Below, piece after piece: positions 1-7,183 of a stretch of DNA of 14,030 nucleotides. Below the pieces are notes generated by a model that was not told the origin of the DNA, did no database searches, and saw only the letters and a list, made by a program, of their open reading frames with translations. The DNA lies in assembly GCA_900549555.1 (NCBI GenBank), contig UROO01000046.1, positions 1 through 14,030 on the forward strand, given 5' to 3'. Source of the DNA: an uncultured Collinsella sp. (lineage in GTDB: Bacteria; Actinomycetota; Coriobacteriia; Coriobacteriales; Coriobacteriaceae). Within the stretch, counting starts at the first letter, position 1, and every line of letters begins with the position of its first letter. A program made the position numbers and the translations under genes.

Positions 1-48
1 TCTACACCCTAGAGTTCGTCGGCAGCGTCAGATGTGTATAAGAGACAG
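1..48 (+). other. Nextera i5/Read 1 adapter (artefact)
   Basis: Bases 16-48 match the 33-base Illumina Nextera Read 1 transposase adapter, ending in the transposon mosaic end AGATGTGTATAAGAGACAG. Bases 1-7 (TCTACAC) are the end of the P5 flow-cell primer, and bases 8-15 (CCTAGAGT) sit where the i5 index belongs and match index S516 as I remember it. This is library construct, not genome. Open frames that run into it yield peptides typical of adapter read-through and should not be annotated. Confidence 0.98.
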
Positions 49-565
49 ACCTCGACCTGAGCCCCTCCGGCGCGGTGGTGAGCAGCGACCTCGCGGTGTT
101 GACCGCCGAGGTCCGCGCCTTCACCGCCCCGGAGCGCGCCGCGAGCATGCAGCGCACCCCGTCGACCCACCCGTCCTGGCTCTTGGGGGTCCCGAGCTTC
201 GAGCCGGACATCGCCGCGCGGGCGGCCCTCTCCGCGTCCGCCTCGTCGCACTTTCCCTGCCCCGGGCGCCTCCTCTACATCCCCGCCGGGGAGAGCGCCT
301 CGCGCACGGGCAACCCCAGCGACGCGAGGTGCCTGGTGAGGCCCGCCCCGTAGGACGACGTCCCCTCCATCGCGATGCAGGCCGGCTCCCCGGCCGCCGC
401 GATCGCCCCGGCGAGCGCCTCGTAGCCCGCCGCGTCGGCGGGGAACTGGCGGGACAGGACCCTGCGGCCCCTCCAGTCCAGGACGCACAGCCAGTGCGAG
501 TCGGCGTGGGTGTCGACCCCGCAGAAGACCGGCCCGCGGGCGCCGGGTGTCGATTCGGCTCTCAT
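49..565 (-). pseudogene. IS110-family transposase, N-terminal part, amber-interrupted
   Basis: This is the N-terminal DEDD (RuvC-like) domain of an IS110-family transposase, the enzyme that moves IS110 elements. From the start at 565 the protein reads GVDTHADSHW, giving the first acid D18, then AMEGTSSYG with E67. A TAG stop lies at codon 97 (277-275). The same frame continues with GKCDEADAERAARA, giving D107 and D110, and then a PKSQDG...AVKARTSAVN stretch typical of the family. All four catalytic acids are therefore present, but the frame is split. The C-terminal Tnp_20 half is missing because the contig ends in adapter at 48. The start is supported by GGAG six bases upstream. Composition is far more G+C-rich than the neighbours (about 78% in two sampled lines), which suggests transfer. 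The stop may be decay, a sequencing error, or a suppressed codon. Confidence 0.88.
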
Positions 566-780
566 GTCTCGCTCCGTTCTTTCCGTGCTCGCCTGGACCG
601 GGCAGACGGCACACTGACGGGGCGCGATAGAATGCGGTTGTTCGGGTCCGCGGTATCGCTCCATGCTCCTATTAGGTCATGCGGCGGTCTCGGCTCGCCG
701 CGGCCCGCGCGGGACATGTCAGGAAACGAGGGCAGCCCTGTGGGCGCCAGCGGAATGTGGGGTCACCGCGCGGTCCGCAT
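49..780 (-). mobile_element. Partial IS110-like insertion sequence
   Basis: The transposase fragment plus its upstream noncoding flank have the layout of the left end of an IS110 element. IS110 elements lack obvious terminal inverted repeats, so the outer boundary cannot be fixed by eye. I place it near 780, where G+C falls from roughly two thirds to about half; the true end could lie anywhere between about 600 and 950. The other end is lost beyond the contig edge. In this family the noncoding end upstream of the transposase encodes a bridge RNA. Confidence 0.5.
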
Positions 781-791
781 CTTATGGTGTC

Positions 792-825
792 GACGCCAAT
801 GGTATATGGGTGCGCGATTGGCGTC
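792..825. repeat. 9-bp inverted repeat, possible IS110 noncoding RNA stem
   Basis: GACGCCAAT at 792-800 is the exact reverse complement of ATTGGCGTC at 817-825, around a 16-base loop. It lies upstream of the IS110 transposase, in the part of the element that carries the bridge RNA in studied family members. It could equally belong to the flanking chromosome. Confidence 0.4.
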
Positions 826-958
826 ATCAATTCAGAAGATATCAGTGCGGAATGTTTTCAAAACCAAGCCCGACCCCGGCCTGCGGTGACGTTGCTGGTG
901 GTTCTTGGGCATCGCTTGCTAGCGGGGTTCCCTGTCTGAATTGAACTTTGTTGGTGGG

Positions 959-1010
959 GCTACTGGTCCCGGTCGCTGGTTCGCGCTTTGCGCGAACTCC
1001 GCGCTACTGG
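959..1010. repeat. Hairpin flanked by 8-base direct repeats
   Basis: GCTACTGG occurs at 959-966 and again at 1003-1010. Between them is a perfect 8-bp stem, GTTCGCGC (979-986) with GCGCGAAC (990-997), around a 3-base loop. It sits just downstream of the dtxR-like stop codon on the minus strand. There is no T-tract on either strand, so it is not a standard intrinsic terminator, although a role in ending that transcript is possible. It could also be a footprint or target site of mobile DNA. Confidence 0.5.
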
Positions 1011-1017
1011 GGATCAA

Positions 1018-1407
1018 TTAGGCTTCCGTTGCTGGGCCCGCCACATCTTCCCGCCCCAACATCGATCTTAGCTTCTCAAAGCTCTCCTCGCTCAGGCAAT
1101 GCTCCATGTGGCAGCCCTCTTGCGAGGCAACCTCGGGCGCTACACCTGCGTCCTCTAGCAGCCCCACAAAAAAGCAATGGCGCTCCCACATTTGACGGGC
1201 AACCTCAATACCGCGTTCCGTCAGATGAACATCTCGTTTTCCCATTTCGACATAGCCGTTGCTTTCCAGCGTCGCCATGGCTTTAGAGACACTTGCCTTG
1301 GTTACGCCCAGGTATTCGGCGACGTCAATTGACCGAACGATGCCCTGGCGCTCCGAGAGCACATAAATAGATTCGAGATAGTCTTCTCCAGATTCACGCA
1401 GGGCCAT
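1018..1407 (-). CDS. DtxR/MntR-family metal-dependent transcriptional repressor
   Basis: This 129-residue cytoplasmic DNA-binding protein is expected to repress metal-uptake or homeostasis genes when loaded with Fe(II) or Mn(II). The N-terminal winged helix-turn-helix spans roughly residues 5-65, with VAEYLGVTKASVSKAMATLE as the recognition unit. The dimerisation and metal-binding part follows, with candidate ligands H77, C99, E102 and H103 in EGCHMEHCLSEES, plus acids near the N terminus (E8, D9, E12). A cysteine at the C99 position resembles iron-sensing DtxR, whereas manganese-sensing MntR has glutamate there. There is no C-terminal SH3-like domain, so it has MntR-like length. The start is supported by AAAGG upstream of ATG. 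It stands alone, with no transporter gene beside it, so its regulon is not visible here. The mobile DNA at 49-565 lies downstream. Confidence 0.92.
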   Translation of the reverse strand: MALRESGEDYLESIYVLSERQGIVRSIDVAEYLGVTKASVSKAMATLESNGYVEMGKRDVHLTERGIEVARQMWERHCFFVGLLEDAGVAPEVASQEGCHMEHCLSEESFEKLRSMLGREDVAGPATEA

Positions 1408-1566
1408 GGGCCGCCTTTCGCGATGGCTTCTAGTTAGCCTTTGGATACTTTTGCTTGAATTACTTTACCGCAAAAGTTGCCCATGTCTTACTACATTGTC
1501 TAAAAAGTTAACCGTGTTTCACAAAATGCGCGGAGCAAGCAGGGCGACACGACACGCAACGCGCAG

Positions 1567-1613
1567 GGAGTGTCCCCAGCTGCCGGCAGAAAAGGAGCGT
1601 CCCCAAGTGCCGA
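1567..1613. repeat. Pair of 20-base direct repeats with GTCCCC core
   Basis: GGAGTGTCCCCAGCTGCCGG (1567-1586) and GGAGCGTCCCCAAGTGCCGA (1594-1613) match at 16 of 20 positions with a 27-base period. They lie just after the HAD gene stop, in the spacer before dtxR. The palindrome CTGCCGGCAG (1580-1589) spans the first unit's end. The core resembles the loop of the hairpin at 4318-4352, suggesting a dispersed intergenic repeat. No T-tract follows, so termination is not supported. Confidence 0.6.
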
Positions 1614-1620
1614 GCCGCAG

Positions 1621-2391
1621 CTATAACAGGCCAAAGTGCTTCGCGGCGTTGTAGATGCCGTCATCGTCCACGGCGGTCGTTACGTAGGTCGCCGCGGCCT
1701 TCACGGTATCCTGCGCGTTGCCCATGGCCACACTTGTGCCCACGGCCGAGAACATCGACAGGTCGTTCTCGCCGTCGCCAAAGGCAATCGCTTCACTCGC
1801 GTCGATGCCCAGGCGCTCCAGCGTCGCCGCCACGCCCAGGTCCTTGCCGCCGTTGGCCGGAATAATGTCGCAGAACAGGTCGCACCAGCGCGTGGTTGTA
1901 GAATGCGACAGGACATCGGTAACTATGCCCTGGTCGACCGGGTCCACAAAGGCGCAGAACTGGTAAACCGGCGCGTCGAAAGCATGCTCAAAAGGCTCCT
2001 CGTGATACGAGATTCCGGCATTGTCGGCAGCCGCCACCACGCGCTTGGACAGACGGTTCACAAACGAATTCTCGCCCTGCATGCACAGTGAGTCGTAGCG
2101 TCCCTGCGCCACCTGGTCCACAATCACCGCAACGTCGTCCGGATCGATCGGGCAGCTGCGATAAACGCCCTTGGCATCAAAACAGTGCTGACCCGAAAGC
2201 GTAATGTACGCATCCCAACCCAAGTCGAACAGCCAATCCGGCATCTGGTAGGTCGGGCGACCCGTGGCGATTATGCACGCAATCCCCTGCTCGCGAAAGC
2301 TGTCGAGCACCTGCTGCGCCGACGCCGGAATCCGATGGGTCTTAAAGCTCAGCAACGTGCCGTCGATATCGAAAAATGCGGCCTTGATCAT
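1621..2391 (-). CDS. Cof-type HAD-superfamily hydrolase (subfamily IIB)
   Basis: This 256-residue cytoplasmic phosphatase probably acts on small phosphorylated metabolites such as sugar phosphates or flavin/pyridoxal phosphates; the exact substrate cannot be read from the sequence. All four HAD motifs are present. Motif I is DIDGT, with nucleophile D8 and acid/base D10. Motif II is T43 in IIATGR, motif III is K183 in NGGKD, and motif IV is GDGEND at 205-210. The span between motifs II and III holds the C2B-type cap domain, as in Cof/YbjI/YidA proteins. The start lies six bases after the stop of the ABC-F gene, with GAGGAG inside the end of that gene as ribosome binding site. The two are therefore almost certainly co-transcribed and perhaps translationally coupled. 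Confidence 0.93.
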   Translation of the reverse strand: MIKAAFFDIDGTLLSFKTHRIPASAQQVLDSFREQGIACIIATGRPTYQMPDWLFDLGWDAYITLSGQHCFDAKGVYRSCPIDPDDVAVIVDQVAQGRYDSLCMQGENSFVNRLSKRVVAAADNAGISYHEEPFEHAFDAPVYQFCAFVDPVDQGIVTDVLSHSTTTRWCDLFCDIIPANGGKDLGVAATLERLGIDASEAIAFGDGENDLSMFSAVGTSVAMGNAQDTVKAAATYVTTAVDDDGIYNAAKHFGLL

Positions 2392-2397
2392 CCTTGC

Positions 2398-4257
2398 CTA
2401 CTCCTCGCCCTCGAGCTTCTCGCTCGCCTCGAGCCACGCCATCTCCAGCTCGTCCATGGCGGCGTGAGCCTCGTCAATCTTTGCCTGCTGCTCGCCCAGC
2501 GCCGTGTAGTTGGTGGGGTCGACCTGGGCCATCGCGGCCTCGGCCTCCTCCACGCGAGCGCGCTGCGTCTCCATTTTGCGCTCAAGCGAGCTCACCTCGC
2601 GGCGGAGCTTCTGGCGCTCGGCGTTGGAAAGACCATTGGGCTGGCCGCTCGACTTGGGCTTTTCGGCCGCAGTTGCCGCGGCACCGGTGTCAAACGTGCC
2701 GGTCTTGGCGCTCGGCGCACCCACGGGCTCACCCTCGGCGGTGGCGTTGCACAGGCGTAGGTACTGGTCGACGCCGCCGGGCATATGCGTCAGGTGGCCG
2801 TCGAGCAGCGCCCACTGCTGGTCGGTCACGCGCTCCATCAAGAAGCGGTCGTGCGTCACCAGGATCAGCGTGCCGGGCCAACCGTCCAGCAAATCCTCGA
2901 CAATCGCGAGCATGTCGGTATCCAGGTCGTTACCGGGCTCGTCCAGGATAAGCACGTTGGGCTCGTCCAGGATCGTCAGCAACAGCGACAGGCGACGGCG
3001 CTGGCCGCCCGAAAGGTCGCCGATGCGGCTCCAGAGCTGCTGGGTCGTAAAGCCCAGGCGTTCGCAGAGCTTCTCGGGCGAAGTCTCCTTGCCGTCGATG
3101 ACGTAGTACTTCTTATAGTTGCCGAGAACCTCGCGGATCGTGTCGCCCATGTAGGGCTCGAGCTCCTCGAGCTGCTGCGACAGCACGCCAAAGCGCACCG
3201 TCTGGCCAATCTTCACGCGGCCGCGCGTGGGCTCAATCTTGCCCTGAATCACGTCGAGCAGCGTCGACTTGCCAGCGCCGTTCTCGCCCAAAAGTCCATA
3301 GCGGTCGCCCGCTCCGATGAGCCAGGTCACGTCGGAAAGTACCTGCTTGGGCGCGCCATCGGTATCCGCATAGCCGGCGTCCACGTCGACCACGTCGATG
3401 ACCTGCTTGCCCAGGCGGCTCACGGCGAGGCGCTTGAGCTCCAGCTCGTCGCGCACGGGCGGTACGTCGGCGATGAGCTCGCGAGCGGCATCCACGCGAA
3501 ACTTGGGCTTGGTGGAGCGCGCCTGGGCGCCGCGGCTTAGCCACGCGAGCTCCTTGCGCGCCATGTTGCGACGGCGCCCCTCGGTAACCGCGGCCATGCG
3601 GTCGCGCTCTACGCGCTGCAGGATGTATGCCGAATAGCCGCCCTCGAAGGGATCGACCTGGCCGTCATGGACCTCCCACATACTGGTGCAGACCTCGTCC
3701 AAGAACCAGCGGTCGTGCGTGACCACGAGCATCGCGCCCTGACCGCGCTGCCAGCGGGCCTTTAAGTGGCGCGCGAGCCAGTTGATGGTGCGCATGTCCA
3801 GGTGGTTGGTGGGCTCGTCAAGCATAAGCACGTCATAGTCGCCGATCAGCAGGCGCGCGAGGTCCACGCGACGGCGCTGGCCGCCCGAAAGCTCGCCCAC
3901 CGTGCCCTCCCAGGGCACATCGCTAATAAGGCCAGCGAGGATCTGACGCGTACGTGGGCTCGAGGCCCACTCATACTCGGGCGTATCGCCCACGACGGCA
4001 TGATGCACGGTGTCGGCATCGGCCAGGTTGTCCTTTTGGCCGAGCAATCCGATCGTGGTGTCGCGGCGGTGCGTCACGCGGCCATCGTCGGGCTCCAACG
4101 TGCCGGCGAGCACACTCAGCAGCGTCGACTTGCCGTCGCCGTTTTTACCGACGATACCAATACGGTCGCCCTCGTCCACGCCGAGCGTCACGCTATCGAA
4201 AATATGCTTGGTGGGAAACTCTAGGCTGACGGAATCGCATCCCAAAAGAATCGCCAT
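2398..4257 (-). CDS. ABC-F family ATPase, Uup-like
   Basis: This 619-residue soluble protein has tandem ABC ATPase domains and no membrane segments, as in ABC-F ribosome-associated factors. In domain 1, Walker A is GKNGDGKST (37-45), the signature is LSGGQ (123-127), Walker B is VLMLDEP (143-149) and the switch histidine is H181. The linker contains the WLSRGAQARSTK stretch (239-250) characteristic of Uup/ABC-F. In domain 2, Walker A is GENGAGKST (324-332), followed by LSGGQRRR, LILDEPGNDLD and VTHDR. The C terminus is a charged coiled coil (about 550-619), as in Uup. Uup-type proteins are linked to ribosome function and suppression of transposon excision; antibiotic-resistance ABC-Fs lack this exact layout. 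The start at 4257 was chosen over an upstream in-frame start because AAGGAG lies eight bases before it and homology begins there. Confidence 0.93.
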   Translation of the reverse strand: MAILLGCDSVSLEFPTKHIFDSVTLGVDEGDRIGIVGKNGDGKSTLLSVLAGTLEPDDGRVTHRRDTTIGLLGQKDNLADADTVHHAVVGDTPEYEWASSPRTRQILAGLISDVPWEGTVGELSGGQRRRVDLARLLIGDYDVLMLDEPTNHLDMRTINWLARHLKARWQRGQGAMLVVTHDRWFLDEVCTSMWEVHDGQVDPFEGGYSAYILQRVERDRMAAVTEGRRRNMARKELAWLSRGAQARSTKPKFRVDAARELIADVPPVRDELELKRLAVSRLGKQVIDVVDVDAGYADTDGAPKQVLSDVTWLIGAGDRYGLLGENGAGKSTLLDVIQGKIEPTRGRVKIGQTVRFGVLSQQLEELEPYMGDTIREVLGNYKKYYVIDGKETSPEKLCERLGFTTQQLWSRIGDLSGGQRRRLSLLLTILDEPNVLILDEPGNDLDTDMLAIVEDLLDGWPGTLILVTHDRFLMERVTDQQWALLDGHLTHMPGGVDQYLRLCNATAEGEPVGAPSAKTGTFDTGAAATAAEKPKSSGQPNGLSNAERQKLRREVSSLERKMETQRARVEEAEAAMAQVDPTNYTALGEQQAKIDEAHAAMDELEMAWLEASEKLEGEE

Positions 4258-4292
4258 ATGCCCTGCTCCTTCGTAGAAATACAACGTTGTCC

Positions 4293-4298
4293 ATGATA
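4293..4298 (-). promoter_or_regulatory. Possible -10 element of the ABC-F/HAD unit
   Basis: On the minus strand TATCAT sits about 36 bases before the ABC-F start codon, a sensible distance for a promoter. The -35 region 17 bases upstream (TGGTTT) is poor and overlaps the palindromic repeat at 4318-4352. The terminator after pstB makes a separate promoter here likely. Confidence 0.35.
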
Positions 4299-4317
4299 GC
4301 AGCGAGCCCCACCCCAA

Positions 4318-4352
4318 ACCACCACGAAGGTGCCTGTCCCCTTTGTGGTGGT
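4318..4352. repeat. Perfect-arm intergenic hairpin with GTCCCC loop
   Basis: ACCACCAC (4318-4325) pairs with GTGGTGGT (4345-4352), and the stem continues with GAAGG (4326-4330) and CCTTT (4340-4344). This gives 13 pairs with one wobble around a 9-base loop. It lies between the pstB terminator and the ABC-F promoter. The form suggests a dispersed REP-like palindrome of this genome rather than a terminator, since no T-tract follows on either strand. Confidence 0.65.
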
Positions 4353-4369
4353 CATTTCGGTCGCAGAGC

Positions 4370-4406
4370 AAAAGGCGGGCCATCTCGCAAAAGAGATGAC
4401 CCGCCT
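4370..4406 (-). terminator. Rho-independent terminator of the pst operon
   Basis: On the minus strand a 14-bp stem is formed by bases 4393-4406 and 4373-4386. It has a six-base loop and a single G·U pair, and is followed by TTTTGC. It begins about 55 bases after the pstB stop codon. It closes the pstSCAB transcript and separates it from the ABC-F gene. Confidence 0.9.
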
Positions 4407-4461
4407 CTCCAATCAGTCCCGCGGCAACCGTGGCCGCCGCGGGCCTCAAGCATGTCCCGGA

Positions 4462-5334
4462 CTAGGAGAACATGCCGGTGAGGTAATCATTCAGCCGCTT
4501 ATCCTTGGGCCGTTGGAAAATCTCGTCAGTCTCGTCGTACTCAACCATATCGCCCATGTAGAAGAACGCCGTGCGGTTGGACACGCGCGACGCCTGCTCC
4601 ATGTTGTGCGTCACGATGACGATGGCACGGTCGGCAACGATCGATGACATGAGGTCCTCGATCGCCAGCGTCGAGATGGGGTCGAGCGCCGAGCAGGGCT
4701 CGTCAAACAGGATCACGTTGGGATTGAGCGCCAGCGTGCGCGCAATGCACAGACGCTGCTGCTGGCCGCCCGAAAGCGCGTAGGCGCTCTTGTCGAGCTT
4801 GTCCTTGACCTCGTCCCACAGCGCCGCACCACGCAGACTTTCCTCGACCATACGATCAAGCTCGTCGCGGTCGGTAATGCCGTGACGCCTGGGCGCAAAC
4901 GTAATGTTGTCGCGAATGGACTTGCGGAAAGGGTTGGGCTGTTGGAATACCATGCCAATGGAGCGACGCAACTCGTAGGTGTTCTCGGTCTTGGTGTTCA
5001 CGTTGCGCCCGCGGTAGTTGATCTCGCCCTCCACGCGGCAGCCGCGAATCTCGCGATTCATCAGGTTGAGGCTGCGTAAGAAGGTCGACTTACCGCAGCC
5101 CGAAGGCCCGATGAGCGCCGTGATCTCGCCCTTGTGAAAGTCGAGCGACGTATCGTGCAGGGCATGGTGGTCGCCATAGTACACGTTGACGTCCTTGGTG
5201 GAGAGCACGACCTCGTCGCTCACGGCCTTGCCGCTCGCGCGCACGCGCTTCTCGCTCTCCCCCACGCTCGACAGGAAGTCCTGGGTCTCGGACGTGGCCG
5301 CTTCGGTTGCGGGCGTTGCATTTATCTCGCTCAT
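4462..5334 (-). CDS. pstB: Phosphate ABC transporter ATP-binding protein PstB
   Basis: This is the ATPase of the high-affinity phosphate importer, 290 residues, bound on the cytoplasmic face to PstC-PstA. Walker A is GPSGCGKST (76-84), the Q-loop is in VFQQPNPF, the signature is LSGGQQQR (187-194), Walker B is VILFDEP (207-213) and the H-loop histidine is about 243. DEPCSALDPIS and the NLMNREI stretch are specific to PstB. The first 40 or so residues are an extra hydrophilic, Ala/Thr/Glu/Ser-rich extension compared with the usual protein of about 255 residues. The start codon overlaps the pstA stop by four bases (ATGA), which indicates translational coupling. It is the last gene of the operon, and no phoU follows before the terminator. 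Confidence 0.97.
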   Translation of the reverse strand: MSEINATPATEAATSETQDFLSSVGESEKRVRASGKAVSDEVVLSTKDVNVYYGDHHALHDTSLDFHKGEITALIGPSGCGKSTFLRSLNLMNREIRGCRVEGEINYRGRNVNTKTENTYELRRSIGMVFQQPNPFRKSIRDNITFAPRRHGITDRDELDRMVEESLRGAALWDEVKDKLDKSAYALSGGQQQRLCIARTLALNPNVILFDEPCSALDPISTLAIEDLMSSIVADRAIVIVTHNMEQASRVSNRTAFFYMGDMVEYDETDEIFQRPKDKRLNDYLTGMFS

Positions 5335-6257
5335 TCGGCCGTCATCTTCCTTGCCAATTGCTTGCCCACGATACGGGCGACTACGTTAAACAGCAGCACG
5401 CAGATCATCAGCAGCGCCGCGGTGCCCCAGACGATCTGCTGGGCCTCGGGGCTGCCCTCGCCATAGATCTTGTAGATGTGCACGGCGAGCGACTCGCCGG
5501 GACGGAACACGTTCCAAGCGCAGGCGGGGCTCGACAGGTTAAAGCTCAAGAAGTTCAGGCGAACCGGCGAGCTCATACCCGAGGTAAAGAGCAGTGCCGC
5601 CGCCTCGCCAAACACGCGGCCGGCCGAAAGCACGATGCCCGTCACGATGGCAGGCATGGCCTCGGGAATCAGGATGTGCAGCGTGGCCTCCCAGCGAGTA
5701 AGGCCCATGGCCAAGCACGCATCGCGCTGGGCCTGTGGCACGTCCTCGAGCGCCTGCTGGATCACGCGCACCAGGATGGGGATGTTGAACATAGTGAGCG
5801 CGACGGCGCCGGAGATGATGGAGTACTTCCAGCCCAGCTGCACCGAGAACACCAGAAAACCGAACATGCCGACGACGATGGAAGGCAGCGAGGACAGCGT
5901 CTCGATGGCGGTGGAGGCGATGTCGCGGATGGGCCCGTCCGGCGCGTACTCAACCAGGAAGACCGCGCCGCCCAGACTAATGGGCACCGAGATGACCAGA
6001 GTGATCAGCAGCAGGTAGAACGAGTCGAACAGCTGGTAGAGCACGCCGCCCTGGGTACCATTGGCGCGCGCGGGCTGCGTGAGGAAGCCCGGCTGGAACA
6101 GCGTAGAGACGCCCTCGAGCAGGATATAGGCCACCATGGAGATGACGATGAGCATGACGATGGCGACGATTGCCGTCAACACGCCCGTAGCGATGCGGTC
6201 CTGTTTTTGGACGCGCCCGAGTCTCGCCTCGTCGATATGGATGCGCGCGCTAGCCAC
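5331..6257 (-). CDS. pstA: Phosphate ABC transporter permease PstA
   Basis: This is one of the two membrane permeases of the Pst phosphate importer, 308 residues. Hydrophobic segments are visible near residues 25-48, 75-100, 125-145, 148-170 and 275-298. The cytoplasmic coupling (EAA-like) loop is RDACLAMGLTRWEATLHILI, which docks on PstB. The translation start is GTG at 6257, overlapping the pstC stop by eight bases, with AAGGGGG upstream inside pstC. It ends in a four-base overlap with pstB. This tight packing supports one polycistronic message for pstSCAB. Confidence 0.95.
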   Translation of the reverse strand: MASARIHIDEARLGRVQKQDRIATGVLTAIVAIVMLIVISMVAYILLEGVSTLFQPGFLTQPARANGTQGGVLYQLFDSFYLLLITLVISVPISLGGAVFLVEYAPDGPIRDIASTAIETLSSLPSIVVGMFGFLVFSVQLGWKYSIISGAVALTMFNIPILVRVIQQALEDVPQAQRDACLAMGLTRWEATLHILIPEAMPAIVTGIVLSAGRVFGEAAALLFTSGMSSPVRLNFLSFNLSSPACAWNVFRPGESLAVHIYKIYGEGSPEAQQIVWGTAALLMICVLLFNVVARIVGKQLARKMTAE

Positions 6258-7158
6258 GAGTCTTCGCCCCCTTGCGGCCGATAATGTGGATAATCAGGAT
6301 GAAGATGAGGCTCATGCCCATCAGCAGCAGACCGAGCGCCCACAGAACATCGTCCTGGGCCGAGCCCTCGGCATAGACCGCCATGGACGTGGTGAGCGTG
6401 GTGGTGATGGTGGACGCCGGCGACAGCAGCGACGTCGGCATGGCCTCGATACCGCCGATGACCATGCGCACGGCGAGCGTCTCGCCAAAGGCGCGGGTCA
6501 TGCCAAGGATGACTGCAGTCATGAGCGACGGCATGGCGGACTTGAGCACCACGTGCCAGATGGTCTGCCAGCGGGTGTAGCCCAGCGCGAGCGAGCCCTG
6601 ACGGTAGCCGTCGGGCACGGCGCGCAGGCCATCGACCGAAAGGGTGGTCATCGTCGGCAGGATCATGACAGCCAGCACGATGGCGCCGGGCAGGATGCCC
6701 AGACCCGTGCTCACGTGGAAAACGGACTTCATAAGTCCGACGACCACGTGAAAGCCAATCAGTCCAAAGACGACCGAGGGAATGCCGGTCAAAAGCTCAA
6801 TAAGCGGCTGAAAGACCTTGGAACCAAATTTGGGTTGGATCTCGACCGCAAAGATGGCGGAGCCGATGGCGATGGGCAGCGCGATGAGCGTGGAGAGCAC
6901 CATAACCGCAAACGAGGTGACGATCAGGGGCAGGGCGCCGGTATAGGGCAGACCGTTTTCGGCTGTGTTGGCCAGGTCCCACTTGGTGCCGGTGAAGAAC
7001 TCGACAACCGAAACGCCATCCTTGAGAAAAGCCGAGAGGCCCTTTTGGGCGACCATGAAGATAAGCGCGGCAACGACAAGCGTCACGAGCGCTACGCACG
7101 CGCCCGTGACGCCCAGGCCCACGTTCTCAAGGTCGCGCTTTGGCAGCTGTTTTGCCAT
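6250..7158 (-). CDS. pstC: Phosphate ABC transporter permease PstC
   Basis: This is the partner permease of PstA, 302 residues, with about six hydrophobic membrane segments. The first spans roughly residues 14-36 after a short basic cytoplasmic start. The periplasmic-side stretch FFTGTKWDL and the coupling loop PDGYRQGSLALGYTRWQTIW are typical of PstC. The start ATG at 7158 has GGAAAGG upstream and lies 25 bases after the pstS stop. The length matches the family. Confidence 0.95.
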   Translation of the reverse strand: MAKQLPKRDLENVGLGVTGACVALVTLVVAALIFMVAQKGLSAFLKDGVSVVEFFTGTKWDLANTAENGLPYTGALPLIVTSFAVMVLSTLIALPIAIGSAIFAVEIQPKFGSKVFQPLIELLTGIPSVVFGLIGFHVVVGLMKSVFHVSTGLGILPGAIVLAVMILPTMTTLSVDGLRAVPDGYRQGSLALGYTRWQTIWHVVLKSAMPSLMTAVILGMTRAFGETLAVRMVIGGIEAMPTSLLSPASTITTTLTTSMAVYAEGSAQDDVLWALGLLLMGMSLIFILIIHIIGRKGAKTRG

Positions 7159-7183
7159 TGCAAACCTTTCCGGGGGCGATTAC

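Larger units (their letters stand above)
566..1017. other. Gene-free region between IS110 transposase and dtxR-like gene
   Basis: This 452-base stretch has no convincing gene. The part next to the transposase (566-780) is G+C-rich with short hairpins, for example 681-686 with 696-701 and the palindrome CCCGCGCGGG at 704-713. From about 780 the composition becomes more balanced. It then contains a 9-bp inverted repeat (792-825) and a hairpin flanked by 8-base direct repeats (959-1010). The open frames crossing it show no recognisable protein features. Confidence 0.7.

Noticed and set aside
9..614. Long minus-strand frame overlapping the IS110 transposase in another frame
   Set aside because: Arg/Gly/Ala-rich shadow of very G+C-rich sequence. 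The transposase motifs are in the frame starting at 565.
1427..1441. GGCTAACTA near the dtxR-like start as a DtxR/IdeR box
   Set aside because: Only a half-site resembles the consensus, too weak to call autoregulation.
4258..4449. 64-residue N-terminal extension of the ABC-F protein
   Set aside because: It runs through an intergenic hairpin and the pst terminator, and homology and AAGGAG support the start at 4257.
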